DNA of 64,000 nt from Lelliottia sp. JS-SCA-14. GTDB taxonomy: Bacteria > Pseudomonadota > Gammaproteobacteria > Enterobacterales > Enterobacteriaceae. The notes beneath the pieces were generated by a model. That model did not search any database. It saw only the letters and a program-made list of their open reading frames with translations, and was not told the origin of the DNA. A program made the position numbers and the translations under genes. This document shows, piece by piece, positions 22,615 through 31,104 of this stretch; the stretch's first letter is position 1; each line of letters starts with the position of its first letter. The stretch is taken from positions 4,650,001 through 4,714,000 of the forward strand of contig NZ_CP141606.1 in the NCBI RefSeq assembly GCF_035593345.1, given 5' to 3'.

Positions 22615-24032
22615 ACACCCTATTTACCCAACCGCTGAAAGTGGTCAACGCCGGGCTTCAGAGCTTCGCCAGTAATATTCAAAAAGTGGGTGGTGACGTG
22701 ACGGCGCTCAGTTGGCAGCCACCCGCTCAGGGCGATGTCGCCGCAGGGTTAGATCTGGCCGCGTTGCTGCGCCATCCGCGGGTTGAGAAGGCGAATCAGA
22801 TCGCCATGGAGCGTTATCTCAACGCCCAACCGGCTCTTGTCGACGTGATGTTCGCCCACGAAGCGATCCCCGCCATGGCCGAGCGGAAGCTGATTCTGCA
22901 CTCTGGTCCGCCGATTAGTTGGGAGAACATGTGCGGCCCGGTGAAAGGGGCAATTGTCGGCGCGATGCTGTTTGAAGGCTGGGCCACCAGCCACGAGCAG
23001 GCCGAGTGTCTGATTCTGGCGGGCGATATCAGCCTGGAACCCTGCCACCACTACCACGCCGTCGGCCCGATGGCGGGGATCATCAGCCCGTCGATGCCGC
23101 TGTGGGTGATTGAGAACAAAACCAACGGCCAGCGGGCTTTCAGTAATTTCAACGAAGGGCTGGGCAAGGTGCTGCGCTTCGGGGCCAATAACGACGAAGT
23201 GCTCAATCGCCTGAGCTGGATGCGCGACGAGCTGGCCCCGGCGCTAAAAGCCGCCGTCCACCAACTGGGCGAGCTGGAGCTGAAACCGCTGATGGCGCAG
23301 GCGCTGCACATGGGCGATGAGGTTCACAACCGCAACGCCGCGGCGACCGGGCTGCTGATTAAACGTCTGCTGCCCGCCCTGCTGAGCTGCAATCTGCCCC
23401 TCGACAATGTGCAACGCGTGGTCGCCTTTATCACCGGCAACGACCACTTCTTCCTCAACCTGTCGATGGCCGCCTGTAAAGCGATGATGGATGCCGCCGC
23501 CAACGTACCGTTCAGCTCGATGGTGACGGTGATGGCACGCAACGGCGTGAACTTCGGGATCCGTCTGTCGGGCACGGGTGACCAGTGGTTCCAGGCCCCG
23601 GCTAACGCCGTCGAAGGGTTGTTCTTCCCAGGCTACGGCGTGAATGACGCCGCCGCCGATCTGGGCGACAGCGCGATCACTGAAACCGCAGGCGTCGGCG
23701 GGTTTGCGATGGCCTCCTCTCCGGCGATTGTGAAATTCGTCGGCGGTACACCGGCTGACGCCACCAATAACAGCCGCCGCATGCAGGCTATCACCCTGGG
23801 CGGGAATCCGGCCTTTACCCTGCCCGCACTGAATTTCGCGCCCACCGCCGCCGGGATTGATGCCCGCAAAGTGGCCGACCGCGGCATTCTGCCGGTGATC
23901 AACACCGGGATCGCCCATAAACAGGCGGGCGTCGGCCAGATAGGGGCTGGCATCACCACCGCGCCGATGACCTGCTTCGTCGAGGCGATTAGGGTCCTGG
24001 CGAAAGAAGTTCAGAACGGAGATAAAGCATGA
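22611..24032 (+). CDS. DUF1116 protein, YlbE/AllG-like (probable transcarbamylase subunit)
   Basis: A 473-residue DUF1116 protein, the family of E. coli YlbE (AllG). Characteristic segments are DVMFAHEAIPAMAERKLILHSGPPISWENMCGPVKGA near residue 80-115, EPCHHYHAVGPMAGIISPSMP and the C-terminal GIGQIGAGI-type turn (AGVGQIGAGITTAP). It overlaps fdrA-like and carbamate kinase by ATGA on both sides. In E. coli AllG acts with AllF and AllH (DUF2877) as a transcarbamylase; no DUF2877 gene is visible here. The frame is open upstream to 22560 but the ATG at 22611 is the only start that fits the overlap. Confidence 0.85.
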   Translation: MNTLFTQPLKVVNAGLQSFASNIQKVGGDVTALSWQPPAQGDVAAGLDLAALLRHPRVEKANQIAMERYLNAQPALVDVMFAHEAIPAMAERKLILHSGPPISWENMCGPVKGAIVGAMLFEGWATSHEQAECLILAGDISLEPCHHYHAVGPMAGIISPSMPLWVIENKTNGQRAFSNFNEGLGKVLRFGANNDEVLNRLSWMRDELAPALKAAVHQLGELELKPLMAQALHMGDEVHNRNAAATGLLIKRLLPALLSCNLPLDNVQRVVAFITGNDHFFLNLSMAACKAMMDAAANVPFSSMVTVMARNGVNFGIRLSGTGDQWFQAPANAVEGLFFPGYGVNDAAADLGDSAITETAGVGGFAMASSPAIVKFVGGTPADATNNSRRMQAITLGGNPAFTLPALNFAPTAAGIDARKVADRGILPVINTGIAHKQAGVGQIGAGITTAPMTCFVEAIRVLAKEVQNGDKA

Positions 24033-24988
24033 GTAAGCCTCTGGCTGTGGTCGCCGTCGGCGGCAACGCGCTGATCCAGGACGATCGCCGCAACAGCATT
24101 CCCGATCAATATGCCGCGGTGATGGAGAGCGTCACGCACATCACCGACATGGTAGAAGCAGGCTGGGATCTGGTTCTCACCCACGGTAACGGCCCGCAGG
24201 TGGGCTTTATCCTGCGCCGCTCCGAGCTGGCAAGCGGTGAAGTTTCGCCGGTGCCACTGGATTACGCCGTCGGCGATACCCAGGGCGCAATCGGCTACAT
24301 GTTCCAGAAAGCGCTGCACAACGAACTGGCGCGCCGCGGCATTCACAAACCGGTGGTGACGCTGGTCACCCAGACCCTGGTGAGCCAGCACGATGACGCC
24401 TTTTCCAACCCGAGCAAACCCATCGGCGCTTTTCTGGATGAAGCCACAGCGCTGGAACGACAGCAGCAGCTGGGCTGGACGCTGATGGAGGACGCCGGAC
24501 GCGGCTGGCGGCGCACGGTGCCGTCTCCGGCGCCGCTGGAGATCATCGAGCGCGACACCATCGCGCAGCTGGTCCGCCAGGGTTACATCGTCATCGCCTG
24601 CGGCGGCGGCGGGATCCCGGTGATCCGCGATGAACATCAGCAGCTGACAGGCGTGGAAGCGGTCATCGACAAAGATCTCGCCTCCGCCCTGCTCGCCAGC
24701 CAGCTGGGGGCCGATCTGCTGGTCATCCCGACCGGCGTGGAGAAAGTGGCGATCAATTTTGGCACTCCAGAGCAGCAATGGCTGGATTCACTCGACACCG
24801 CTGAAGCGCGAACACTTTTACAGGCAGGCCAGTTTGGCGTGGGCAGTATGCAGCCGAAGGTCGAGGCAATTCTCGATTTCGTGACCGCCAGCCAGCAGCA
24901 GGGCAAACAGGCCAGCGGCCTGATCACCAGCCCACAGGCTATCAAAGCGGCGCTGGCCCATCAGAACGGCACCTGGATTACCCCTTAA
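24029..24988 (+). CDS. Carbamate kinase
   Basis: A 319-residue amino-acid-kinase-fold enzyme that transfers phosphate from carbamoyl phosphate to ADP, giving ATP and carbamate, which decays to ammonia and CO2. Motifs: VAVGGNALIQ, THGNGPQVGFILRR, ACGGGGIPV, VEAVIDKDLASALLA and MQPKVEAILDF. Its place directly after the FdrA-like and DUF1116 genes mirrors AllK (YbcF) with AllFGH in E. coli, supporting carbamoyl phosphate as the product of those proteins. No arginine deiminase or ornithine carbamoyltransferase gene is nearby, which argues against the ADI pathway. Confidence 0.93.
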   Translation: MSKPLAVVAVGGNALIQDDRRNSIPDQYAAVMESVTHITDMVEAGWDLVLTHGNGPQVGFILRRSELASGEVSPVPLDYAVGDTQGAIGYMFQKALHNELARRGIHKPVVTLVTQTLVSQHDDAFSNPSKPIGAFLDEATALERQQQLGWTLMEDAGRGWRRTVPSPAPLEIIERDTIAQLVRQGYIVIACGGGGIPVIRDEHQQLTGVEAVIDKDLASALLASQLGADLLVIPTGVEKVAINFGTPEQQWLDSLDTAEARTLLQAGQFGVGSMQPKVEAILDFVTASQQQGKQASGLITSPQAIKAALAHQNGTWITP

Positions 24989-25003
24989 AATTTACCGGAG
25001 AAA

Positions 25004-25399
25004 ATGATGATGAAAACCACCCTGCTGGCCGTCAATGGCACCCTGATGCGCGGCCTCGAACTGAACAAGAATATGCAAAAAGCGGGCGGCGTCTTCGTGC
25101 GCGAAGACCGTACCGACGCCCATTACCGTCTGTGGAGTATTCAGGATCGCCATCCGGGTATGATCCGCGTGGCAACGGGCGGCACTCACGTTGAGCTGGA
25201 GATCTGGGAGCTGCCGCTGGCGAGTTTCGCTGACCTGCTGATGAGCGAACCCGCCGGGCTGGCCATCGGGAAAGTGAAGCTCGAAGACGGCAGCGAAGTG
25301 CTGGGCGTGCTGGCGGAAAACTGGCTGACCGAAGGGCAACGGGAAATCACCGAACTGGGAAGCTGGCGCAAGTACACCGGGCATTTCCATATCGCGTAA
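25004..25399 (+). CDS. Allophanate-hydrolase C-terminal-domain-like protein
   Basis: A 131-residue protein resembling the gamma-glutamylcyclotransferase-like C-terminal domain of allophanate hydrolases (AtzF, DUR1,2): LLAVNGTLMRGLELNKNM near the start, then HYRLWSI, GMIRVATGG, ELEIWELPLASFADLL, GLAIGKVKLEDGSEVLGVLAE. In yeast allophanate hydrolase this domain is reported to decarboxylate the amidase product. Here it stands alone, with no amidase-signature gene in the operon. Assignment rests on pattern recognition, not a search. It follows carbamate kinase by 15 bp with CCGGAGAAA before the ATG. Confidence 0.7.
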   Translation: MMMKTTLLAVNGTLMRGLELNKNMQKAGGVFVREDRTDAHYRLWSIQDRHPGMIRVATGGTHVELEIWELPLASFADLLMSEPAGLAIGKVKLEDGSEVLGVLAENWLTEGQREITELGSWRKYTGHFHIA

Positions 25400-25423
25400 C
25401 GCGCGTTTCAGAGGGAATAAGAT

Positions 25424-26644
25424 ATGCGTAAAGCAGAAGAAAACAGCAATACCGCCTCCGGGTTACGCATTGCCATGATTTTGCTGGGCATTGCCGTGAC
25501 GCCGGTCCTGCTGTCGTCCTCAAGCCTCGGCAACCAGCTCTCCAGCAGCAGCCTGATGAGCGTGCTGCTGTTAGGCGGGCTGATTCTGGCGATCCTTTCC
25601 GCCATCACCATCAGCGTCGGCGAAAAAGCGCGTCTGCCGACCTACGGGATTGTGAAGTATGCCTTTGGCGAAAAAGGGGCGATTGCGATCAACATCCTGA
25701 TGGCGATTAGCCTTTTCGGCTGGATCTCGGTCACGGCCAATATGTTCGGCCACTCGGTACATGATGTGCTGGCCCAGCACGGGCTGGAGCTGCCTGTGCC
25801 GCTGCTGGTCGCGGCGGGCTGCGTGATTTTCGTCGCCTCCACCGCCTTTGGTTTTGCCGTGCTGGGGAAAGTGGCGCAGGTGGCGGTGCCCGTTATTGCG
25901 CTGGTGCTGTGTTATATCCTCTATGTGGCGACGCACAGCGCCGTGGCCGCACCTGCCGCGGTCAACAGCATGAACACCGGCGTGGCGGTCTCTACCGTGG
26001 TCGGGACGATTATCGTGTTGGTCGCCACACTGCCCGATTTCGGCAGCTTTGTGCATAACCGCAAACACGCGCTGATTGCCGCGGGCGTGACGTTCCTTGT
26101 CGCCTACCCGCTGCTGTACTGGGCAGGCGCGACGCCGGGTGCGATCAGTGGGAAGGGTTCGCTGTTGGGGGCCATGGCGGTGTTTGGCGCGGTGCTTCCC
26201 GCTGCCCTGCTGCTGATTTTCGCCTGCATCACCGGTAACGCCGGGAACATGTTCCAGGGAACATTAGTGGTTTCCACGCTGCTGACCCGCTTCCCGAAAT
26301 GGCAGATTACCGTGGCGCTGGGCGTGCTTTCGGCCATCGTCGGCAGTCTGGATATCATGGCGTGGTTTATTCCGTTCCTGCTGTTCCTCGGGATCGCCAC
26401 CCCGCCGGTGGCCGGGATTTATATCGCCGACTTTTTCCTTTATCGCCGCAACGGCTATCAGGAATCGGTGCTGACGCAAGAACCTCAGGTCAAAGTGCTG
26501 ACGTTTATCGCGTGGATTGCGGGCGCGGCGGTCGGGTTTATGACGGTAAAAGGCCTGTTCACCCTGACCACCATTCCGTCTGTGGATTCGATTGTTGTGG
26601 CCTGCGTCGCTTACGCATTACTGAGTCGGATAGGTCGCAGCTAG
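25424..26644 (+). CDS. NCS1 family permease (cytosine permease-like)
   Basis: A 406-residue inner-membrane transporter with about twelve hydrophobic segments, resembling CodB and other NCS1 nucleobase/ureide symporters: an N-terminal helix pair, GWISVTANMFG (about 104), a DFGSFV segment (about 208) typical of NCS1 helix 6, and PPVAGIYIADFFLYRR near residue 330, a family signature. NCS1 members carry cytosine, purines, allantoin, hydantoins and uracil. It is the presumed importer for the operon's substrate. GAGGGAATAAGAT precedes the ATG. Confidence 0.88.
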   Translation: MRKAEENSNTASGLRIAMILLGIAVTPVLLSSSSLGNQLSSSSLMSVLLLGGLILAILSAITISVGEKARLPTYGIVKYAFGEKGAIAINILMAISLFGWISVTANMFGHSVHDVLAQHGLELPVPLLVAAGCVIFVASTAFGFAVLGKVAQVAVPVIALVLCYILYVATHSAVAAPAAVNSMNTGVAVSTVVGTIIVLVATLPDFGSFVHNRKHALIAAGVTFLVAYPLLYWAGATPGAISGKGSLLGAMAVFGAVLPAALLLIFACITGNAGNMFQGTLVVSTLLTRFPKWQITVALGVLSAIVGSLDIMAWFIPFLLFLGIATPPVAGIYIADFFLYRRNGYQESVLTQEPQVKVLTFIAWIAGAAVGFMTVKGLFTLTTIPSVDSIVVACVAYALLSRIGRS

Positions 26645-26652
26645 TTCCTGAG

Positions 26653-26658
26653 TATAAT
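26653..26658 (+). promoter_or_regulatory. Candidate -10 element for the LysR gene
   Basis: A consensus TATAAT lies 11 bases after the permease stop codon, with no good -35 at 17 bp. It suggests the regulator has its own transcript in addition to read-through from the operon. Confidence 0.4.
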
Positions 26659-26673
26659 TGGCATCATCTTCAC

Positions 26674-26698
26674 GGCTGAATCGGTCACCGGTTCAGCC
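26674..26698. repeat. 25-bp palindrome before the LysR gene
   Basis: GGCTGAA-TCGGTCACCGG-TTCAGCC is nearly fully symmetric around 26686 (GGCTGAA/TTCAGCC arms, CGG/CCG inner arms). Lying between the TATAAT and the start codon with no U-tract after it, it could be an autoregulatory operator or a 5' UTR hairpin. Confidence 0.55.
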
Positions 26699-26722
26699 GC
26701 ACTTTGCCGACCAGGAATGCTT

Positions 26723-27628
26723 ATGTTTATCTCTGACGAAACTCTCCGCGTGATTCATCTGGTCGCCAGATACCAGAGCATCACCTCCGCCGCGGAACAG
26801 CTCAACAAAGTGCCCTCCGCCATCAGCTATACCATCAAGAAAGCCGAAGAGGCGCTGGGCGCGGATCTTTTCATTCGTAAAGGTCGCTACATTGAGCTGA
26901 CTCCCGCGGGCTCGTATTTCATCGAACACAGTAAAACAATTCTGACCGATATGGACGCGCTGCGGCGCAACACCGTGCTGGTGCACGACGGCATTGAGCG
27001 TGAGCTCACGATCGCCGCCAATAACATTATCCCACCGGCGGTTCTGGCCGCGTTTATTGCCGATTTCGAGCGCCAGTTTACCTCCACCACCCTGACGGTG
27101 AGCCTTGAGGTGTACAACGGCTGCTGGGATGCGCTCTACAGCCGACGCGCCGATCTGGTGGTGGGCGCGCCGCATGCGGTGCCGAGTACGGAGGGGATCA
27201 TCAGCGAGCCGATTGGTCAGATGGAGTGGGATTTTGTCGTCAGCCCGCAGCATCCGCTCGCCGGGGCGCGCCATCCGCTGGAAAACACCGAGCTGCGCCA
27301 GTTTTCCGCCATCTGCATTCGCGATACGTCCGTCAACTTTACGCCGCTCCATGCATGGCTGCTGGAAGGACAAAAGCCGCTGTTCGTCCCGGATTTTGCG
27401 ATGGCGATTGCGCTGATTGAGCAGAATGTGGGGATCGGCTACATCCCGCATCATCTGGCATTGCCGCTGTTAAATAGCGGGACGTTGTTGAAAAAACCGA
27501 TGCGCGAACATAAGCATGCGACGAAGCTGTTTCTGGCCGCGCGTTCAGACGGGATGGGGAAGGTGTGCCGCTGGTGTATGGATTATTTCCAGCAGCCGGA
27601 GACGCGAGCGCGGTTGAGCGGGGGATAG
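26723..27628 (+). CDS. LysR-family regulator, AllS-like
   Basis: A 301-residue LysR regulator: winged HTH at residues 1-60 (LVARYQSITSAAEQLNKVPSAISYTIKKAEEALG) and an effector domain. It resembles AllS, activator of E. coli allantoin catabolism, with aligned pieces VHDGIERELTIAANN, PIGQMEWDFVVSPQHPLA and FVPDFAMAIALIEQNVGIGYIP. I chose the ATG at 26723, giving MFISDETLR (AllS begins MFDPETLR) and proper spacing from AGGAA; the ATG at 26717 is too close. It is the last gene, on the same strand as the operon, and is the likely activator of 20273-26644. Confidence 0.88.
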   Translation: MFISDETLRVIHLVARYQSITSAAEQLNKVPSAISYTIKKAEEALGADLFIRKGRYIELTPAGSYFIEHSKTILTDMDALRRNTVLVHDGIERELTIAANNIIPPAVLAAFIADFERQFTSTTLTVSLEVYNGCWDALYSRRADLVVGAPHAVPSTEGIISEPIGQMEWDFVVSPQHPLAGARHPLENTELRQFSAICIRDTSVNFTPLHAWLLEGQKPLFVPDFAMAIALIEQNVGIGYIPHHLALPLLNSGTLLKKPMREHKHATKLFLAARSDGMGKVCRWCMDYFQQPETRARLSGG

Positions 27629-27633
27629 TTTGT

Positions 27634-27752
27634 TGCCGGGTGGCGGCCTACGGGTTGGTTTTGTAGGCCCGGTAAGCGCAGCGCCACCGGGCGGAATACC
27701 GCACGAACATCAACATTGAGCCGGGTGGCGGCTTCGCCTTACCCGGCCTACA
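27634..27752. repeat. REP/BIME cluster between the LysR gene and metE
   Basis: Three REP palindromes (about 27634-27652, 27663-27694 and 27719-27752) with the GCCGGGTGGCGG...CCGGCCTACAA consensus in alternating orientation. They mark the right boundary of the accessory block and separate it from convergent metE. Confidence 0.85.
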
Positions 27753-27772
27753 AGTGCTGCCTCGTCGCTGGG

Positions 27773-30034
27773 TTACGCCTGACGCAAATTCTGCGCAGCT
27801 TTCACCATATTCGCCAGCGCGGCGCGAGTCTCAGGCCAGCCGCGGGTTTTCAGGCCGCAGTCCGGGTTAACCCAAAGACGCTCCGCCGGAATGCGCTGGG
27901 CGGCTTTCTGCAGCAGGGCTTCAATCCACTCCACGCTTGGCACGTTCGGGGAGTGAATGTCGTACACGCCCGGCCCGATTTCGTTCGGGTAGTCGAACTC
28001 TTCGAACGACTCCAGCAGCTCCATATCGGAACGCGAGGTTTCGATGGTGATCACGTCCGCATCCAGCGCGGCGATGGAGTCCATGATGTCGTTAAATTCG
28101 CAGTAACACATGTGGGTGTGGATCTGTGTGTCGTTCTTTGCCACCGCCGCGTTGATGCGGAAGGCTTCCACGCCCCACTCCAGGTACGCCGCCCAGTCGC
28201 TGCGACGCAGCGGGAGACCTTCGCGCAGTGCCGGTTCGTCAATCTGGATGATGCCAATCCCGGCCGCTTCCAGATCCGCCACTTCATCGCGCAGCGCCAG
28301 AGCAATCTGTTTGGCGATGGTTTCGCGGGTCACGTCTTCACGCGGGAAGGACCAGCACAGAATGGTCACCGGACCCGTCAGCATGCCTTTCACCGGTTTG
28401 TCGGTCAGAGACTGAGCGTATTTCGCCCACTCAACGGTGATCGCTTCCGGGCGGCTGACGTCGCCGATGACGACCGGTGGTTTCACGCAGCGGGAGCCGT
28501 AGCTCTGCACCCAGCCGTTCTGGGTAAAGACGAACCCGTCCAGGTGCTCGCCGAAATACTCGACCATGTCGTTACGCTCGGCTTCACCGTGGACCAGTAC
28601 GTCCAGACCCAGACGCTCCTGCTCAACAATCGCCTGCTTGATGTGTTCCGCGATGCCGGTGCGGTAGTTGTTGGCGTCCAGATTGCCTTTTTTGAAGTCC
28701 AGGCGCAGGCCGCGGATTTCAGTGGTCTGCGGGAAGGAGCCGATGGTCGTCGTCGGCCAGGCCGGCAGATTAAAGCGCGCACGCTGAGCTTCAGCACGCA
28801 CTTCGTAGGCGTTTTCACGCTGGCTGTCTTTGGCGGTGATCGCCGCCAGACGTTTTTCCACCGCCGCGTTGTGAACGCGAGTCGAGTGACGACGCGCCTG
28901 AATAGGAGCGCTCCATTCGGTGATCGCCGCCGTGTCGCCGCTGTTCAGCGCATCGCGCAGCAGGGCCAGCTCTTCACATTTCTGCAGGGCGAAGGCAAAC
29001 CAGCTCTTCACTTCCGCATCCAGACGCGTTTCGACGCTCAGGTCGATCGGGCTGTGCAGCAGGGAGCAAGACGACGCCACCCACAGATCACGTTTCCCGA
29101 CGATGTCTTTAATCTGCGCGTATTTCTCGGTGAGATCGGCGCGCCAGACGTTACGACCGTTCACCAGACCGGCAGAGAGCAGCCAGTCAGACGGCAGACG
29201 CTTATGAATTTCCGCCACGTCATCTTTGCCGTGAACCAGATCCACATGCAGGCCCTGCACCGGCAGCGCGGTAATGGTGTCGAGGTTCGGCGTGACGCCT
29301 TCGAAATAGGTGGTCAGCAACAGTTTGACCTGGCCTGCCAGCGCGTCGTACGCCGGTTTGAAGGCATCCAGCCACTCCTGCGGCAGCTCCAGCACCAGCG
29401 CCGGTTCGTCGATTTGCACCCACTCGATGCCGCGTTTTGCCAGCTCAGCCAGCACCTGCTGATAGACCGGCAGGATATCTTTCAGCAGGCTCAGGCGGTC
29501 AAACTGTTCGCCTTTCACTTTGCCCAGCCACAGGTAGGTCACCGGGCCGAGCAGCACAGGTTTGATTTTATGGCCCAGCGCCAGGGCTTCGTCGACTTCA
29601 TCCAGGATCTGGGTCCAGGTCAGTTTAAACTGCTGGCCCTTCACGAACTCCGGCACCATGTAGTGGTAGTTGGTGTTAAACCATTTGGTCATTTCCGCGG
29701 CGGCGGCGGGCTCACCGGTCGGTGCGCGGCCACGGCCCAGACGGAACAGGGTGTCGATATCTACCGATCCATCGTTGTTCTGATGACGAGCCGGCACGTT
29801 GCCGAGCAGCAGGCTGGTGGTCAGAACATGGTCGTACCAGGCGAAATCGCCCACCGGCAGCAGATCCACGCCTGCCTGTTTTTGCTGATCCCAGTGGCGA
29901 GCGCGCAGTTCACGCCCCACCGCCAGCAGTTCGTCACGCGTGGCGTTGCCCGCCCAGTAACTTTCTTGTGCTTTTTTCAGCTCGCGGCGCAGGCCAACGC
30001 GAGGGAAACCGAGGGTGTGGTTAATAATTGTCAT
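27773..30034 (-). CDS. metE: Cobalamin-independent methionine synthase
   Basis: A 753-residue cytosolic enzyme that methylates homocysteine from 5-methyltetrahydropteroyl-triglutamate, the last step of methionine synthesis without B12. Two (beta/alpha)8 barrels are present; the zinc ligands are in [12 protein letters not shown] (His, Cys about 641/643), the following Glu and [10 protein letters not shown] (Cys about 726). Length is identical to E. coli. It is divergent from its activator metR, and MetJ boxes lie between them. Confidence 0.97.
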   Translation of the reverse strand: MTIINHTLGFPRVGLRRELKKAQESYWAGNATRDELLAVGRELRARHWDQQKQAGVDLLPVGDFAWYDHVLTTSLLLGNVPARHQNNDGSVDIDTLFRLGRGRAPTGEPAAAAEMTKWFNTNYHYMVPEFVKGQQFKLTWTQILDEVDEALALGHKIKPVLLGPVTYLWLGKVKGEQFDRLSLLKDILPVYQQVLAELAKRGIEWVQIDEPALVLELPQEWLDAFKPAYDALAGQVKLLLTTYFEGVTPNLDTITALPVQGLHVDLVHGKDDVAEIHKRLPSDWLLSAGLVNGRNVWRADLTEKYAQIKDIVGKRDLWVASSCSLLHSPIDLSVETRLDAEVKSWFAFALQKCEELALLRDALNSGDTAAITEWSAPIQARRHSTRVHNAAVEKRLAAITAKDSQRENAYEVRAEAQRARFNLPAWPTTTIGSFPQTTEIRGLRLDFKKGNLDANNYRTGIAEHIKQAIVEQERLGLDVLVHGEAERNDMVEYFGEHLDGFVFTQNGWVQSYGSRCVKPPVVIGDVSRPEAITVEWAKYAQSLTDKPVKGMLTGPVTILCWSFPREDVTRETIAKQIALALRDEVADLEAAGIGIIQIDEPALREGLPLRRSDWAAYLEWGVEAFRINAAVAKNDTQIHTHMCYCEFNDIMDSIAALDADVITIETSRSDMELLESFEEFDYPNEIGPGVYDIHSPNVPSVEWIEALLQKAAQRIPAERLWVNPDCGLKTRGWPETRAALANMVKAAQNLRQA

Positions 30035-30063
30035 GTCGCTGCCTCTTAGGGAATTCGTTATTT

Positions 30064-30087
30064 AGCCGTCCAGATGTTTACACATCT
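30064..30087. promoter_or_regulatory. Tandem MetJ boxes (metE/metR)
   Basis: Three adjacent 8-bp units, AGCCGTCC, AGATGTTT and ACACATCT, approximate the AGACGTCT met box. MetJ with S-adenosylmethionine binds such tandem arrays; the location fits repression of metE and metR. Confidence 0.7.
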
Positions 30088-30138
30088 ATAATTGGCAGGT
30101 ACTGTATATTCCTCAAGCGCAAAATGTTCATGGCGAAG

Positions 30139-30151
30139 TGAAGGACTTTCA
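30139..30151. promoter_or_regulatory. MetR-type site TGAA-N5-TTCA at the metR start
   Basis: TGAAGGACTTTCA matches the MetR consensus TGAA-N5-TTCA exactly and overlaps the AGGA ribosome site and first base of the metR ATG. It could serve activation of metE from a distance or metR autorepression; a chance match is possible. Confidence 0.45.
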
Positions 30152-31104
30152 TGATCGAGATAAAACACCTGAAAACGCTACAAGCGTTGCGGAACTGCGG
30201 TTCGCTCGCAGCGGCTGCGGCCACGCTGCATCAAACACAATCCGCCCTGTCACACCAGTTCAGCGATCTGGAACAACGCCTTGGCTTCCGTCTGTTCGTG
30301 CGTAAGAGCCAGCCGCTGCGCTTTACGCCGCAGGGCGAGATTTTGCTGCAGCTGGCGAATCAGGTGCTGCCGCAGATCGCCAGCGCGTTGCAATCCTGCA
30401 ATGAACCGCAGCAGACGCGCCTGCGCATCGCCATCGAGTGTCACAGCTGTATTCAGTGGCTGACGCCCGCGCTGGAGAATTTCCGCCAGAACTGGCCGCA
30501 GGTGGAGATGGACTTCAAATCGGGCGTGACCTTTGATCCGCAGCCGTCCCTCCAGCAGGGCGAGCTGGATCTGGTCCTGACTTCCGATATTCTGCCGCGC
30601 AGCGGTCTGCACTATTCGCCGATGTTTGATTATGAGGTGCGCCTGGTGCTGGCCCCGGATCATCCGTTAGCGCTGAAAACCCGCGTGACGCCGGAAGATC
30701 TGGCGACCGAAACCCTGCTGATCTATCCGGTCCAGCGCAGTCGCCTGGATATCTGGCGTCATTTCCTGCAACCGGCAGGCATCAGCCCGAACCTGAAGAG
30801 CGTCGATAACACCCTGCTGTTGATTCAGATGGTGGCGGCGAAAATGGGGATCGCGGCGCTGCCGCACTGGGTAGTGGAGAGTTTTGAACGCCAGGGTCTG
30901 GTAGTGACCAAAACCCTGGGCGAGGGACTGTGGAGCCGACTGTACGCCGCCGTGCGCGATGGCGAGCAGCGCCAGCCGGTGACGGAGGCCTTTATTCGCT
31001 CAGCGCGGAATCACGCTTGCGACCACCTGCCGTTTGTTCGGAGCGCGGAGCGACCCAATGGCGATGCACCCATAGCGAAGCCAGGATCACCGTCCCCCCA
31101 ATAA
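30151..31104 (+). CDS. metR: HTH-type transcriptional regulator MetR
   Basis: A 317-residue LysR regulator that uses homocysteine as co-effector to control metE, metH, glyA and others. N-terminal HTH in residues 1-60 ([27 protein letters not shown]), effector domain after about residue 90. Same length as E. coli. Its last 113 bp overlap the 3' end of yigM on the other strand, so the tails [14 protein letters not shown] and that of YigM share DNA. Confidence 0.96.
   Translation: MIEIKHLKTLQALRNCGSLAAAAATLHQTQSALSHQFSDLEQRLGFRLFVRKSQPLRFTPQGEILLQLANQVLPQIASALQSCNEPQQTRLRIAIECHSCIQWLTPALENFRQNWPQVEMDFKSGVTFDPQPSLQQGELDLVLTSDILPRSGLHYSPMFDYEVRLVLAPDHPLALKTRVTPEDLATETLLIYPVQRSRLDIWRHFLQPAGISPNLKSVDNTLLLIQMVAAKMGIAALPHWVVESFERQGLVVTKTLGEGLWSRLYAAVRDGEQRQPVTEAFIRSARNHACDHLPFVRSAERPNGDAPIAKPGSPSPQ

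Noticed and set aside
24029..24988. Arginine deiminase pathway carbamate kinase (arcC)
   Set aside because: No arcA, arcB or arcD-like gene is adjacent; the neighbours point to an AllK-type role.
20273..27628. Recent horizontal transfer of the accessory block
   Set aside because: It is absent at this place in E. coli K-12, but no integrase, tRNA target, direct repeats or obvious base-composition shift is seen, so gain versus loss cannot be decided here.
27716..30049. A 777-codon plus-strand open frame
   Set aside because: It is the antisense shadow of metE, starts in a REP element and has no recognisable domain; high GC keeps the opposite frame open.
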